NCBI GenBank assembly: GCA_964034945.1 | Contig: OZ035961.1 | Span: 59,632,084-59,696,083, forward strand | Length of the DNA: 64,000 nucleotides | Origin: Chrysopilus asiliformis | Taxonomy: Eukaryota; Arthropoda; Insecta; Diptera; Rhagionidae | Reading direction: 5' to 3' | Part shown: in pieces, positions 1 to 11,999 of the stretch | Layout of the letters: every line of letters begins with the position of its first letter | Numbering within the stretch: the first letter of the stretch is position 1 | The notes under the pieces: generated by a model | Told to the model about the DNA's origin: nothing | Seen by the model: the letters and a program-made list of their open reading frames with translations, nothing else | Databases searched by the model: none | Translations under genes and position numbers: made by a program

Positions 1-2290
1 AGCCCCGCCCCCTCTCAGAAATCGCTTTCCCATCCAAATTGGAAAAAGGGGCGTGGCCGAGTGAAGCCCCGCCCCCTCTCAGAAAACGATTTCCCATCAA
101 AATTGGAAAAAGGGGCGTGGCCGAGTTAAGCCCCGCCCCCTCTCAGAAATCGATTTCCCATCAAAATTGGAAAAAGGGGCGTGGCCGAGTTAAGCCCCGT
201 CCCCTCTCAGAAATCGATTTCCCATCAAAATTGGAAAAAGGGGCGTGGCCGAGTTAAGCCCCGCCCCCTCTCAGAAATCGATTTCCCATCAAAATTGGAA
301 AAAGGGGCGTGGCCGAGTTAAGCCCCGCCCCCTCTCAGAAATCGATTTCCCATCAAAATTGGAAAAAGGGGCGTGGCCGAGTTAAGCCCCGCCCCCTCTC
401 AGAAATCGATTTCCCATCAAAATTGGAAAAAGGGGCGTGACCGAGTTAAGTCCCGCCCCCTCTCAGAAATCGATTTCCCATCAAAATTGGAAAAAGGGGC
501 GTGGCCGAGTTAAGCCACGCCCCCTCTCAGAAATCGATTTCCCATCAAAATTGGAAAAAGGGGCGTGGCCGAGTCAAGCCCCGCCCCCTGTCAGAAATCG
601 ATTTCCCATCAAAATTGGAAAAAGGGGCGTGGCCGAGTTAAGCCCCGCCCCCTCTCAGAAATCTATTTCCCATCAAAATTGGAAAAAGGAGCGTGGCCGA
701 GTTAAGTCCTGCCCCCTCAGAAATCGATTTCCCATCAAAATTGGAAAAAGGGGCGTGGCCGAGTTAAGCCCCGCCCTCTCTCAGAAATCGATTTCCCATC
801 AAAATTGGAAAAAGGGGCGTGGCCGAGTTAAGCCCCGCCCCCTCTCAGAAATCGATTTCCCATCAAAATTGGAAAAAGGGGCGTGGCCGAGTTAAGCCCC
901 GCCCCCTCTCAGAAATCGATTTCCCATCAAAATTGGAAAAAGGGGCGTGGCCGAGTCAAGCCCCGCCCCCTCTCAGAAATCGCTTTCCCATCCAAATTGG
1001 AAAAAGGGGCGTGGCCGAGTGAAGCCCCGCCCCCTCTCAGAAAACGATTTCCCATCAAAATTGGAAAAAGGGGCGTGGCCGAGTGAAGCCCCGCCCCCTC
1101 TCAGAAATCGATTTCCCATCAAAATTGGAAAAAGGGGCGTGGCCGAGTTAAGCCCCGCCCCCTCTCAGAAATCGATTTCCCATCAAAATTGGAAAAAAGG
1201 GGGTGGCCGAGTTAAGCCCCGCCCCCTCTCAGAAATCGATTTCCCATCAAAATTGGAAAAAGGGGCGTGGCCGAGTTAAGCCCCGCCCCCTCTCAGAAAT
1301 CGATTTCCCATCAAAATTGGAAAAAGGGGCGTGGCCGAGTTAAGCCCCGCCCCCTCTCAGAAATCGATTTCCCATCAAAATTGGAAAAAGGGGCGTGACC
1401 GAGTTAAGTCCCGCCCCCTCTCAGAAATCGATTTCCCATCAAAATTGGAAAAAGGGGCGTGGCCGAGTTAAGCCACGCCCCCTCTCAGAAATCGATTTCC
1501 CATCAAAATTGGAAAAAGGGGCGTGGCCGAGTCAAGCCCCGCCCCCTGTCAGAAATCGATTTCCCATCAAAATTGGAAAAAGGGGCGTGGCCGAGTTAAG
1601 CCCCGCCCCCTCTCAGAAATCTATTTCCCATCAAAATTGGAAAAAGGAGCGTGGCCGAGTTAAGTCCTGCCCCCTCAGAAATCGATTTCCCATCAAAATT
1701 GGAAAAAGGGGCGTGGCCGAGTTAAGCCCCGCCCTCTCTCAGAAATCGATTTCCCATCAAAATTGGAAAAAGGGGCGTGGCCGAGTTAAGCCCCGCCCCC
1801 TCTCAGAAATCGATTTCCCATCAAAATTGGAAAAAGGGGCGTGGCCGAGTTAAGCCCCGCCCCCTCTCAGAAATCGATTTCCCATCAAAATTGGAAAAAG
1901 GGGCGTGGCCGAGTCAAGCCCCGCCCCCTCTCAGAAATCGCTTTCCCATCCAAATTGGAAAAAGGGGCGTGGCCGAGTGAAGCCCCGCCCCCTCTCAGAA
2001 AACGATTTCCCATCAAAATTGGAAAAAGGGGCGTGGCCGAGTGAAGCCCCGCCCCCTCTCAGAAATCGATTTCCCATCAAAATTGGAAAAAGGGGCGTGG
2101 CCGAGTTAAGCCCCGCCCCCTCTCAGAAATCGATTTCCCATCAAAATTGGAAAAAAGGGGGTGGCCGAGTTAAGCCCCGCCCCCTCTCAGAAATCGATTT
2201 CCCATCAAAATTGGAAAAAGGGGCGTGGCCGAGTTAAGCCCCGCCCCCTCTCAGAAATCGATTTCCCATCAAAATTGGAAAAAGGGGCGT
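1..2290. repeat. 958-bp higher-order repeat, about 2.4 copies
   Basis: Positions 1, 959 and 1,917 begin the same run of variant monomers, with ATCGCTTTCCC and CATCCAAATT first, then AGAAAACG. The interval 437-895 recurs exactly at 1,395-1,853. The period is 15 monomers minus the 2 bp missing in the monomer carrying AGTCCTGCCCCCTCAG. The first copy differs from the second at a few sites in its first 300 bp. Identity to this pattern ends near 2,290. Confidence 0.93.
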
Positions 2291-2809
2291 GGCCGAGTTA
2301 AGCCCCGCCCCCTCTCAGAAATCGATTTCCCATCAAAATTAGAAAAAGGGGCGTGGCCGAGTCAAGCCCCGCCCCCTCTCAGAAATCGATTTCCCATCAA
2401 AATTGGAAAAAGGGGCGTGGCCGAGTTAAGCCCCGCCCCCTCTCAGAAATCGATTTCCCATCAAAATTGGAAAAAGGAGCGTGGCCGAGTTAAGTCCTGC
2501 CCCTCTCAGAAATCGATTTCCCATCAAAATTGGAAAAAGGGGCGTAGCCGAGTTAAGACCCGCCCCCTCAGAAATCGATTTCCCATCAAAATTGGAAAAA
2601 GGGGCGTGGCCGAGTTAAGCCCCGCCCCCTCTCAGAAATCGATTTCCCATCAAAATTGGAAAAAGGGGCGTGGTCGAGTTAAGCCCCGCCCCCTCTCAGA
2701 AATCGATTTCCCATCAAAATTGGAAAAAGGGGCGTGGCCGAGTGAAGCCCCGCCCCCTCTCAGAAATCGATTTCCCATCAAAATTGGAAAAAGGGGCGTG
2801 GCCGAGTGA
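2225..2809. repeat. Marker block B of variant monomers (first of many copies)
   Basis: An ordered set of diagnostic variants: AATTAGAAAAAGG, GAGTCAAGCC, AAAGGAGCGTGG, AGTCCTGCCCCTCTCAG (1 bp short), GGCGTAGCCGAG, AGACCCGCCCCCTCAG (2 bp short) and GGCGTGGTCGAG. The same order recurs at 8,231-8,851, 18,128-18,748, 22,276-22,896 and 30,452-31,072. Partial copies lie near 9,188-9,580, 19,085-19,285, 23,233-23,433, 34,680-35,163 and 36,478-36,948. This block is the best bar code for following segmental amplification in the left array. Confidence 0.9.
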
Positions 2810-3000
2810 AGCCCCGCCCCCTCTCAGAAATCGATTTCCCATTAAAATTGGAAAAAGGGGCGTGGCCGAGTTAAGCCCCGCCCCCTCTCAGAAATCGATT
2901 TCCCATCAAAATTGGAAAAAGGGGCGTGGCCGAGTTAAGCCCCACCCCCTCTCAGAAATCGATTTCCCATCAAAATTGGAAAAAGGGGCGTGGCCGAGTT

Positions 3001-3200
3001 AAGCCCCGCCCCCTCTCAGAAATCGATTTTCCATCAAAATTGGAAAAAGGGGCGTGGCCGAGTTAAGCCCCGCCCCCTCTCAGAAATCGATTTCCCATCA
3101 AAATTGGAAAAAGGGGCGTGGCCGAGTTAAGGCCCGCCCCCTCTCAGAAATCGATTTTCCATCAAAATTGGAAAAAGGGGCGTGGCCGAGTTCAGCCCCG
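3001..3200. repeat. Unfilled paralogue of the LINE insertion site
   Basis: Monomer order here is a GATTTTCC unit, a normal unit, a GTTAAGGCCCG unit with GATTTTCC, then a GTTCAGCCCC unit. The same order flanks the LINE at 37,141-37,242 and 42,919-43,020. The insertion point corresponds to 3,103/3,104, inside CATCAAAATTGG. Alignment offsets are 34,139 on the left and 39,819 on the right, so the filled copy is longer by 5,680 bp. A second unfilled paralogue is at about 35,344-35,560. Confidence 0.88.
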
Positions 3201-6200
3201 CCCCCTCTCAGAAATCGATTTCCCATCAAAATTGGAAAAAGGGGCGTGGCCGAGTTAAGCCCCGCCCCCTCTCAGAAATCGATTTCCCATCAAAATTGGA
3301 AAAAGGGGCGTGGCCGAGTCAAGCCCCGCCCCCTCTCAGAAATCGCTTTCCCATCCAAATTGGAAAAAGGGGCGTGGCCGGGTGAAGCCCCGCCCCCTCT
3401 CAGAAAACGATTTCCCATCAAAATTGGAAAAAGGGGCGTGGCCGAGTGAAGCCCCGCCCCCTCTCAGAAATCGATTTCCCATCAAAATTGGAAAAAGGGG
3501 CGTGGCCGAGTTAAGCCCCGCCCCCTCTCAGAAATCGATTTCCCATCAAAATTGGAAAAAAGGGGGTGGCCGAGTTAAGCCCCGCCCCCTCTCAGAAATC
3601 GATTTCCCTTCAAAATTGGAAAAAGGGGCGTGGCCGAGTTAAGCCCCGCCCCCTCTCAGAAATCGATTTCCCATCAAAATTGGAAAAAGGGGCGTGGCCG
3701 AGTTAAGCCCCGCTCCCTCAGAAATCGATTTCCCATCAAAATTGGAAAAAGGGGCGTGGCCGAGTTAAGCCCCGCCCCCTCTCAGAAATCGATTTCCTAT
3801 CAAAATTGGAAAAAGGGGCGTGGCCGAGTTAAGCCCGGTACTCTCTCAGAAATCGATTTCCCATCAAAATTGGAAAAAGGGGAGTGACCGAGTTAAGCCC
3901 CGCCCCCTCTCAGAAATCGATTTCCCATCAAAATTGGAAAAAGGGGCGTGGCCGAGTTAAGCCCCGCCCCCTGTCAGAAATCGATTTCCCATCAAAATTG
4001 GAAAAAGGGGCGTGGCCGAGTTAAGCCCCGCCCCCTCTCAGAAATCGATTTCCTATCAAAATTGGAAATAGGGGCGTGGCCGAGTTAAGCCCCGCCCCCT
4101 CTCAGAAATCGATTTCCCATCAAAATTGGAAAAAGGGGCTTGGCCGAGTTAAGCCCCGCACTCTCTCAGAAATCGATTTCCCATCAAAATTGGAAAAAGG
4201 GGCGTGGCCGAGTTAAGCCCCGCCCCCTCTCAGAAATCGATTTCCCATCAAAATTGGAAAAAGGGGCGTGGCCGAGTGAAGCCCCGCCCCCTCTCAGAAA
4301 TCGATTTCCCATCAAAATTGGAAAAAGGGGCGTGGCCGAGTTAAGCCCCGCCCCGTCTCAGAAATCGATTTCCCAACAAAATTGGAAAAACGGGCGTGGC
4401 CGAGTTAAGCCCCGCCCCCTCTCAGAAATCGATTTCCCATCAAAATTGAAAAAAGGGGCGTGGCCGAGTTAAGCCCCGCCCCCTCTCAGAAATCGATTTC
4501 CCATCAAAATTGGAAAAAGGGGCGTGGCCGAGTGAAGCCCCGCCCCCTCTCAGAAATCGATTTCCCATCAAAATTGGAAAAAGGGGCGTGGCCGAGTGAA
4601 GCCCCGCCCCCTCTCAGAAATCGATTTCCCATTAAAATTGGAAAAAGGGGCGTGGCCGAGTTAAGCCCCGCCCCCTCTCAGAAATCGATTTCCCATCAAA
4701 ATTGGAAAAAGGGGCGTGGCCGAGTTAAGCCCCGCCCCCTCTCAGAAATCGATTTCCCATCAAAATTGGAAAAAGGGGCGTGGCCGAGTTAAGCCCCACC
4801 CCCTCTCAGAAATCGATTTCCCATCAAAATTGGAAAAAGGGGCGTGGCCGAGTTAAGCCCCGCCCCCTCAGAAATCGATTTCCCATCAAAATTGGAAAAA
4901 GGGGCGTGGCCGAGTTAAGCCCCGCCCCCTCTCAGAAATCGATTTCCCATCAAAATTGGAAAAAGGGGCGTGGCCGAGTGAAGCCCCGCCCCCTCTCAGA
5001 AATCGATTTCCCATCAAAATTGGAAAAAGGGGCGTGGCCGAGTTAAGCCCCGCCCCTCTCAGAAATCGATTTCCCATCAAAATTGGAAAAAGGGGCGTGG
5101 CCGAGTTAAGCCCCGCCCCCTCCCAGAAATCGATTTCCCATCAAAATTGGAAAAAGGGGCGTGGCCGATTTAAGCCCCGTCCCCTCTCAGAAATCGATTT
5201 CCCATCAAAATTGGAAAAAGGGGCGTGGCCGAGTTAAGCCCCGCCCCCTCTCAGAAATCGATTTCCCATCAAAATTGGAAAAAGGGGCGTGACCGAGTTA
5301 AGTCCCGCCCCCTCTCAGAAATCGATTTCCCATCAAAATTGGAAAAAGGGGCGTGGCCGAGTTAAGCCCCGCCCCCTCTCAGAAATCGATTTCCCATTAA
5401 AATTGGAAAAAGGGGCGTGGCCGAGTTAAGCCCCGCCCCCTCTCAGAAATCGATTTCCCATCAAAATTGGAAAAAGGGGCGTGGCCGAGTTAAGCCCCGC
5501 CCCCTCTCAGAAATCGATTTCCCATCAAAATTGGAAAAAGGGGCGTGGCCGAGTTAAGCCCCACCCCCTCTCAGAAATCGATTTCCCATCAAAATTGGAA
5601 AAAGGGGCGTGGCCGAGTTAAGCCCCGCCCCCTCAGAAATCGATTTCCCATCAAAATTGGAAAAAGGGGCGTGGCCGAGTTAAGCCCCGCCCCCTCTCAG
5701 AAATCGATTTCCCATCAAAATTGGAAAAAGGGGCGTGGCCGAGTGAAGCCCCGCCCCCTCTCAGAAATCGATTTCCCATCAAAATTGGAAAAAGGGGCGT
5801 GGCCGAGTTAAGCCCCGCCCCCTCTCAGAAATCGATTTCCCATCAAAATTGAAAAAAGGGGCGTGGCCGATTTAAGCCCCGTCCCCTCTCAGAAATCGAT
5901 TTCCCATCAAAATTGGAAAAAGGGGCGTGGCCGAGTTAAGCCCCGCCCCCTCTCAGAAATCGATTTCCCATCAAAATTGGAAAAAGGGGCGTGACCGAGT
6001 TAAGTCCCGCCCCCTCTCAGAAATCGATTTCCCATCAAAATTGGAAAAAGGGGCGTGGCCGAGTTAAGCCCCGCCCCCTCCCAGAAATCGATTTCCCATC
6101 AAAATTGGAAAAAGGGGCGTGGCCGATTTAAGCCCCGTCCCCTCTCAGAAATCGATTTCCCATCAAAATTGGAAAAAGGGGCGTGGCCGAGTTAAGCCCC

Positions 6201-9200
6201 GCCCCCTCTCAGAAATCGATTTCCCATCAAAATTGGAAAAAGGGGCGTGACCGAGTTAAGTCCCGCCCCCTCTCAGAAATCGATTTCCCATCAAAATTGG
6301 AAAAAGGGGCGTGGCCGAGTTAAGCCACGCCCCCTCTCAGAAATCGATTTCCCATCAAAATTGGAAAAAGGGGCGTGGCCGAGTCAAGCCCCGCCCCCTC
6401 TCAGAAATCGATTTCCCATCAAAATTGGAAAAAGGGGCGTGGCCGAGTTAAGCCCCGCCCCCTCTCAGAAATCGATTTCCCATCAAAATTGGAAAAAGGG
6501 GCGTGGCCGAGTTAAGCCCCGCCCCCTCTCAGAAATCGATTTCCCATCAAAATTGGAAAAAAGGGGGTGGCCGAGTTAAGCCCCGCAATCTCTCAGAAAT
6601 CGATTTCCCATCAAAATTGGAAAAAGGGGCGTGGCCGAGTTAAGCCCCGCCCCCTCTCAGAAATCGATTTCCCATCAAAATTGGAAAAAGGGGGGTGGCC
6701 GAGTTAAGCCCCGCCCCCTTTCAGAAATCGATTTCCCATCAAAATTGGAAAAAGGGGCGTGGCCGAGTTAAGCCCCGCCCCCTCTCAGAAAACGATTTCC
6801 CATCAAAATTGGAAAAAGGGGCGTGGCCGAGTGAAGCCCCGCCCCCTCTCAGAAATCGATTTCCCATCAAAATTGGAAAAAGGGGCGTGGCCGAGTTAAG
6901 CCCCGCCCCCTCTCAGAACTCGATTTCCCATCAAAATTGGAAAAAAGGGGGTGGCCGAGTTAAGCCCCGCACTCTCTCAGAAATCGATTTCCCATCAAAA
7001 TTGGAGAAAGGGGCGTGGCCGAGTTAAGCCCCGCCCCCTCTCAGAAATCGATTTCCCATCAAAATTGGAAAAAGGGGGGTGGCCGAGTTAAGCCCCGCCC
7101 CCTTTCAGAAATCGATTTCCCATCAAAATTGGAAAAAGGGGCGTGGCCGAGTTAAGCCCCGCCCCCTCTCAGAAAACGATTTCCCATCAAAATTGGAAAA
7201 AGGGGCGTGGCCGAGTGAAGCCCCGCCCCCTCTCAGAAATCGATTTCCCATCAAAATTGGAAAAAGGGGCGTGGCCGAGTTAAGCCCCGCCCCCTCTCAG
7301 AAATCGATTTCCCATCAAAATTGGAAAAAAGGGGGTGGCCGAGTTAAGCCCCGCACTCTCTCAGAAATCGATTTCCCATCAAAATTGGAAAAAGGGGTGT
7401 GGCCGAGTTAAGCCCCGCCCCCTCTCAGAAATCGATTTCCCATCAAAATTGGAAAAAGGGGCGTGGCCGAGTCAAGCCCAGCCCCCTCTCAGAAATCGAT
7501 TTCCCATCAAAATTGGAAAAAGGGGCGTGGCCGAGTTAAGCCCCGCCCCCTCTCAGAAATCGATTTCCCATCAAAATTGGAAAAAGGGGCATGGCCGAGT
7601 TAAGCCCCGCCCCCTCTCAGAAATCAATTTCCCATCAAAATTGGAAAAAGGGGCGTGGCCGAGTTAAGCCCCGCCCCCTCTCAGAAATCGATTTCCCATC
7701 AAAATTGGAAAAAGGGGCGTGGCCGAGTTAAGTCCCGCCCCCTCTCAGAAATCGATTTCCCATCAAAATTGGAAAAAGGGGCGTGGCCTAGTTAAGCCCC
7801 GCCCCTTCTCAGAAATCGATTTCCCATCAAAATTGGAAAAAGGGGCGTGGCCGAGTTAAGCCCCGCTCCCTCTCAGAAATCGATTTCCCATCAAAATTGG
7901 AAAAAAAGGCGTGGCCGAGTTAAGCCCCGCCCCCTCTCAGAAATCGATTTCCCATCAAAATTGGAAAAAGGGGCGTGGCCGAGTTAAGCCCCGCCCCCTC
8001 TCAGAAATCGATTTCCCATCAAAATTGGAAAAAGGGGCGTGGCCGAGTTAAGCCCCGCCCCCTCTCAGAAATCGATTTCCCATCAAAATTGGAAAAAGGG
8101 GCGTGGCCGAGTTAAGCCCCGCCCCCTCTCAGAAATCGATTTTCCATCAAAATTGGAAAAAGGGGCGTGGCCGTGTTAAGCCCCGCCCCCTCTCAGAAAT
8201 CGATTTCCCATCAAAATTGGAAAAAGGGGCGTGGCCGAGTTAAGCCCCGCCCCCTCTCAGAAATCGATTTCCCATCAAAATTGGAAAAAGGGGCGTGGCC
8301 GAGTTAAGCCCCGCCCCCTCTCAGAAATCGATTTCCCATCAAAATTAGAAAAAGGGGCGTGGCCGAGTCAAGCCCCGCCCCCTCTCAGAAATCGATTTCC
8401 CATCAAAATTGGAAAAAGGGGCGTGGCCGAGTTAAGCCCCGCCCCCTCTCAGAAATCGATTTCCCATCAAAATTGGAAAAAGGAGCGTGGCCGAGTTAAG
8501 TCCTGCCCCTCTCAGAAATCGATTTCCCATCAAAATTGGAAAAAGGGGCGTAGCCGAGTTAAGACCCGCCCCCTCAGAAATCGATTTCCCATCAAAATTG
8601 GAAAAAGGGGCGTGGCCGAGTTAAGCCCCGCCCCCTCTCAGAAATCGATTTCCCATCAAAATTGGAAAAAGGGGCGTGGTCGAGTTAAGCCCCGCCCCCT
8701 CTCAGAAATCGATTTCCCATCAAAATTGGAAAAAGGGGCGTGGCCGAGTGAAGCCCCGCCCCCTCTCAGAAATCGATTTCCCATCAAAATTGGAAAAAGG
8801 GGCGTGGCCGAGTTAAGCCCCGCCCCCTCTCAGAAATCGATTTCCCATTAAAATTGGAAAAAGGGGCGTGGCCGAGTTAAGCCCCGCCCCCTCTCAGAAA
8901 TCGATTTCCCATCAAAATTGGAAAAAGGGGCGTGGCCGAGTTAAGGCCCGCCCCCTCTCAGAAATCGATTTCCCATCAAAATTGGAAAAAGGGGCGTTGC
9001 CGAGTTAAGCCCCGCCCCCTCTCAGAAATCGATTTCCCATCAAAATTGGAAAAAGGGGCGTGGCCGAGTTAAGCCCCGCCCCCTCTCAGAAATCGATTTC
9101 CCATCAAAATTGGAAAAAGGGGCGTGGCCGAGTTAAGCCCCGCCCCCTCTCAGAAATCGATTTCCCATCAAAATTGGAAAAAAGGGCGTGGCCGAGTTAA

Positions 9201-11999
9201 GCCCCGCCCCCTCTCAGAAATCGATTTCCCATCAAAATTGGAAAAAGGAGCGTGGCCGAGTTAAGTCCTGCCCCTCTCAGAAATCGATTTCCCATCAAAA
9301 TTGGAAAAAGGGGCGTAGCCGAGTTAAGACCCGCCCCCTCAGAAATCGATTTCCCATCAAAATTGGAAAAAGGGGCGTGGCCGAGTTAAGCCCCGCCCCC
9401 TCTCAGAAATCGATTTCCCATCAAAATTGGAAAAAGGGGCGTGGTCGAGTTAAGCCCCGCCCCCTCTCAGAAATCGATTTCCCATCAAAATTGGAAAAAG
9501 GGGCGTGGCCGAGTGAAGCCCCGCCCCCTCTCAGAAATCGATTTCCCATCAAAATTGGAAAAAGGGGCGTGGCCGAGTGAAGCCCCGCCCCCTCTCAGAA
9601 ATCGATTTCCCATTAAAATTGGAAAAAGGGGCGTGGCCGAGTTAAGCCCCGCCCCCTCTCAGAAATCGATTTCCCATCAAAATTGGAAAAAGGGGCGTGG
9701 CCGAGTCAAGCCCCGCCCCCTCTCAGAAATCGCTTTCCCATCCAAATTGGAAAAAGGGGCGTGGCCGGGTGAAGCCCCGCCCCCTCTCAGAAAACGATTT
9801 CCCATCAAAATTGGAAAAAGGGGCGTGGCCGAGTGAAGCCCCGCCCCCTCTCAGAAATCGATTTCCCATCAAAATTGGAAAAAGGGGCGTGGCCGAGTTA
9901 AGCCCCGCCCCCTCTCAGAAATCGATTTCCCATCAAAATTGGAAAAAAGGGGGTGGCCGAGTTAAGCCCCGCCCCCTCTCAGAAATCGATTTCCCTTCAA
10001 AATTGGAAAAAGGGGCGTGGCCGAGTTAAGCCCCGCCCCCTCTCAGAAATCGATTTCCCATCAAAATTGGAAAAAGGGGCGTGGCCGAGTTAAGCCCCGC
10101 TCCCTCAGAAATCGATTTCCCATCAAAATTGGAAAAAGGGGCGTGGCCGAGTTAAGCCCCGCCCCCTCTCAGAAATCGATTTCCTATCAAAATTGGAAAA
10201 AGGGGCGTGGCCGAGTTAAGCCCGGTACTCTCTCAGAAATCGATTTCCCATCAAAATTGGAAAAAGGGGAGTGACCGAGTTAAGCCCCGCCCCCTCTCAG
10301 AAATCGATTTCCCATCAAAATTGGAAAAAGGGGCGTGGCCGAGTTAAGCCCCGCCCCCTGTCAGAAATCGATTTCCCATCAAAATTGGAAAAAGGGGCGT
10401 GGCCGAGTTAAGCCCCGCCCCCTCTCAGAAATCGATTTCCTATCAAAATTGGAAATAGGGGCGTGGCCGAGTTAAGCCCCGCCCCCTCTCAGAAATCGAT
10501 TTCCCATCAAAATTGGAAAAAGGGGCTTGGCCGAGTTAAGCCCCGCACTCTCTCAGAAATCGATTTCCCATCAAAATTGGAAAAAGGGGCGTGGCCGAGT
10601 TAAGCCCCGCCCCCTCTCAGAAATCGATTTCCCATCAAAATTGGAAAAAGGGGCGTGGCCGAGTTAAGCCCCGCCCCCTCTCAGAAATCGATTTCCCATC
10701 AAAATTGGAAAAAGGGGCGTGGCCGAGTTCAGCCCGCCTCCTCTCAGAAATCGATTTCCCATCAAAATTGGAAAAAGGGGCGTGGCCGAGTTAAGCCCCG
10801 CCCCCTCTCAGAAATCGATTTCCCATCAAAATTGGAAAAAGGGGCGTGGCCGAGTTAAGTCCCGCCCCCTCTCAGAAATCGATTTCCCATCAAAATTGGA
10901 AAAAGGGGCGTGGCCGAGTGAAGCCCCGCCCCCTCTCAGAAATCGATTTCCCATCAAAATTGGAAAAAGGGGCGTGGCCGAGTTAAGCCCCGCCCCGTCT
11001 CAGAAATCGATTTCCCAACAAAATTGGAAAAACGGGCGTGGCCGAGTTAAGCCCCGCCCCCTCTCAGAAATCGATTTCCCATCAAAATTGAAAAAAGGGG
11101 CGTGGCCGAGTTAAGCCCCGCCCCCTCTCAGAAATCGATTTCCCATCAAAATTGGAAAAAGGGGCGTGGCCGAGTGAAGCCCCGCCCCCTCTCAGAAATC
11201 GATTTCCCATCAAAATTGGAAAAAGGGGCGTGGCCGAGTGAAGCCCCGCCCCCTCTCAGAAATCGATTTCCCATTAAAATTGGAAAAAGGGGCGTGGCCG
11301 AGTTAAGCCCCACCCCCTCTCAGAAATCGATTTCCCATCAAAATTGGAAAAAGGGGCGTGGCCGAGTTAAGCCCCGCCCCCTCTCAGAAATCGATTTCCC
11401 ATCAAAATTGGAAAAAGGGGCGTGGCCGAGTTAAGCCCCACCCCCTCTCAGAAATCGATTTCCCATCAAAATTGGAAAAAGGGGCGTGGCCGAGTTAAGC
11501 CCCGCCCCCTCAGAAATCGATTTCCCATCAAAATTGGAAAAAGGGGCGTGGCCGAGTTAAGCCCCGCCCCCTCTCAGAAATCGATTTCCCATCAAAATTG
11601 GAAAAAGGGGCGTGGCCGAGTGAAGCCCCGCCCCCTCTCAGAAATCGATTTCCCATCAAAATTGGAAAAAGGGGCGTGGCCGAGTTAAGCCCCGCCCCTC
11701 TCAGAAATCGATTTCCCATCAAAATTGGAAAAAGGGGCGTGGCCGAGTTAAGCCCCGCCCCCTCTCAGAAATCGATTTCCCATCAAAATTGGAAAAAGGG
11801 GGGTGGCCGAGTTAAGCCCCGCCCCCTTTCAGAAATCGATTTCCCATCAAAATTGGAAAAAGGGGCGTGGCCGAGTTAAGCCCCGCCCCCTCTCAGAAAA
11901 CGATTTCCCATCAAAATTGGAAAAAGGGGCGTGGCCGAGTGAAGCCCCGCCCCCTCTCAGAAATCGATTTCCCATCAAAATTGGAAAAAGGGGCGTGGC

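Noticed and set aside
437..895. Forward open frames up to about 260 codons across the satellite, with MAELSPAPSQKS-like repeated peptides
   Set aside because: The 64-bp unit is not a multiple of three, so any frame cycles through all phases. Most begin at GTG or TTG, end at the recurrent TTAAG or TGAAG stops, and lengthen only where variants remove a stop or shift phase. No codon bias, start context or domain.
4886..5080. Reverse-strand open frames of 60-80 codons in the satellite
   Set aside because: Same cause; they appear only where a 1-2 bp deletion shifts phase, and recur with the duplicated blocks.
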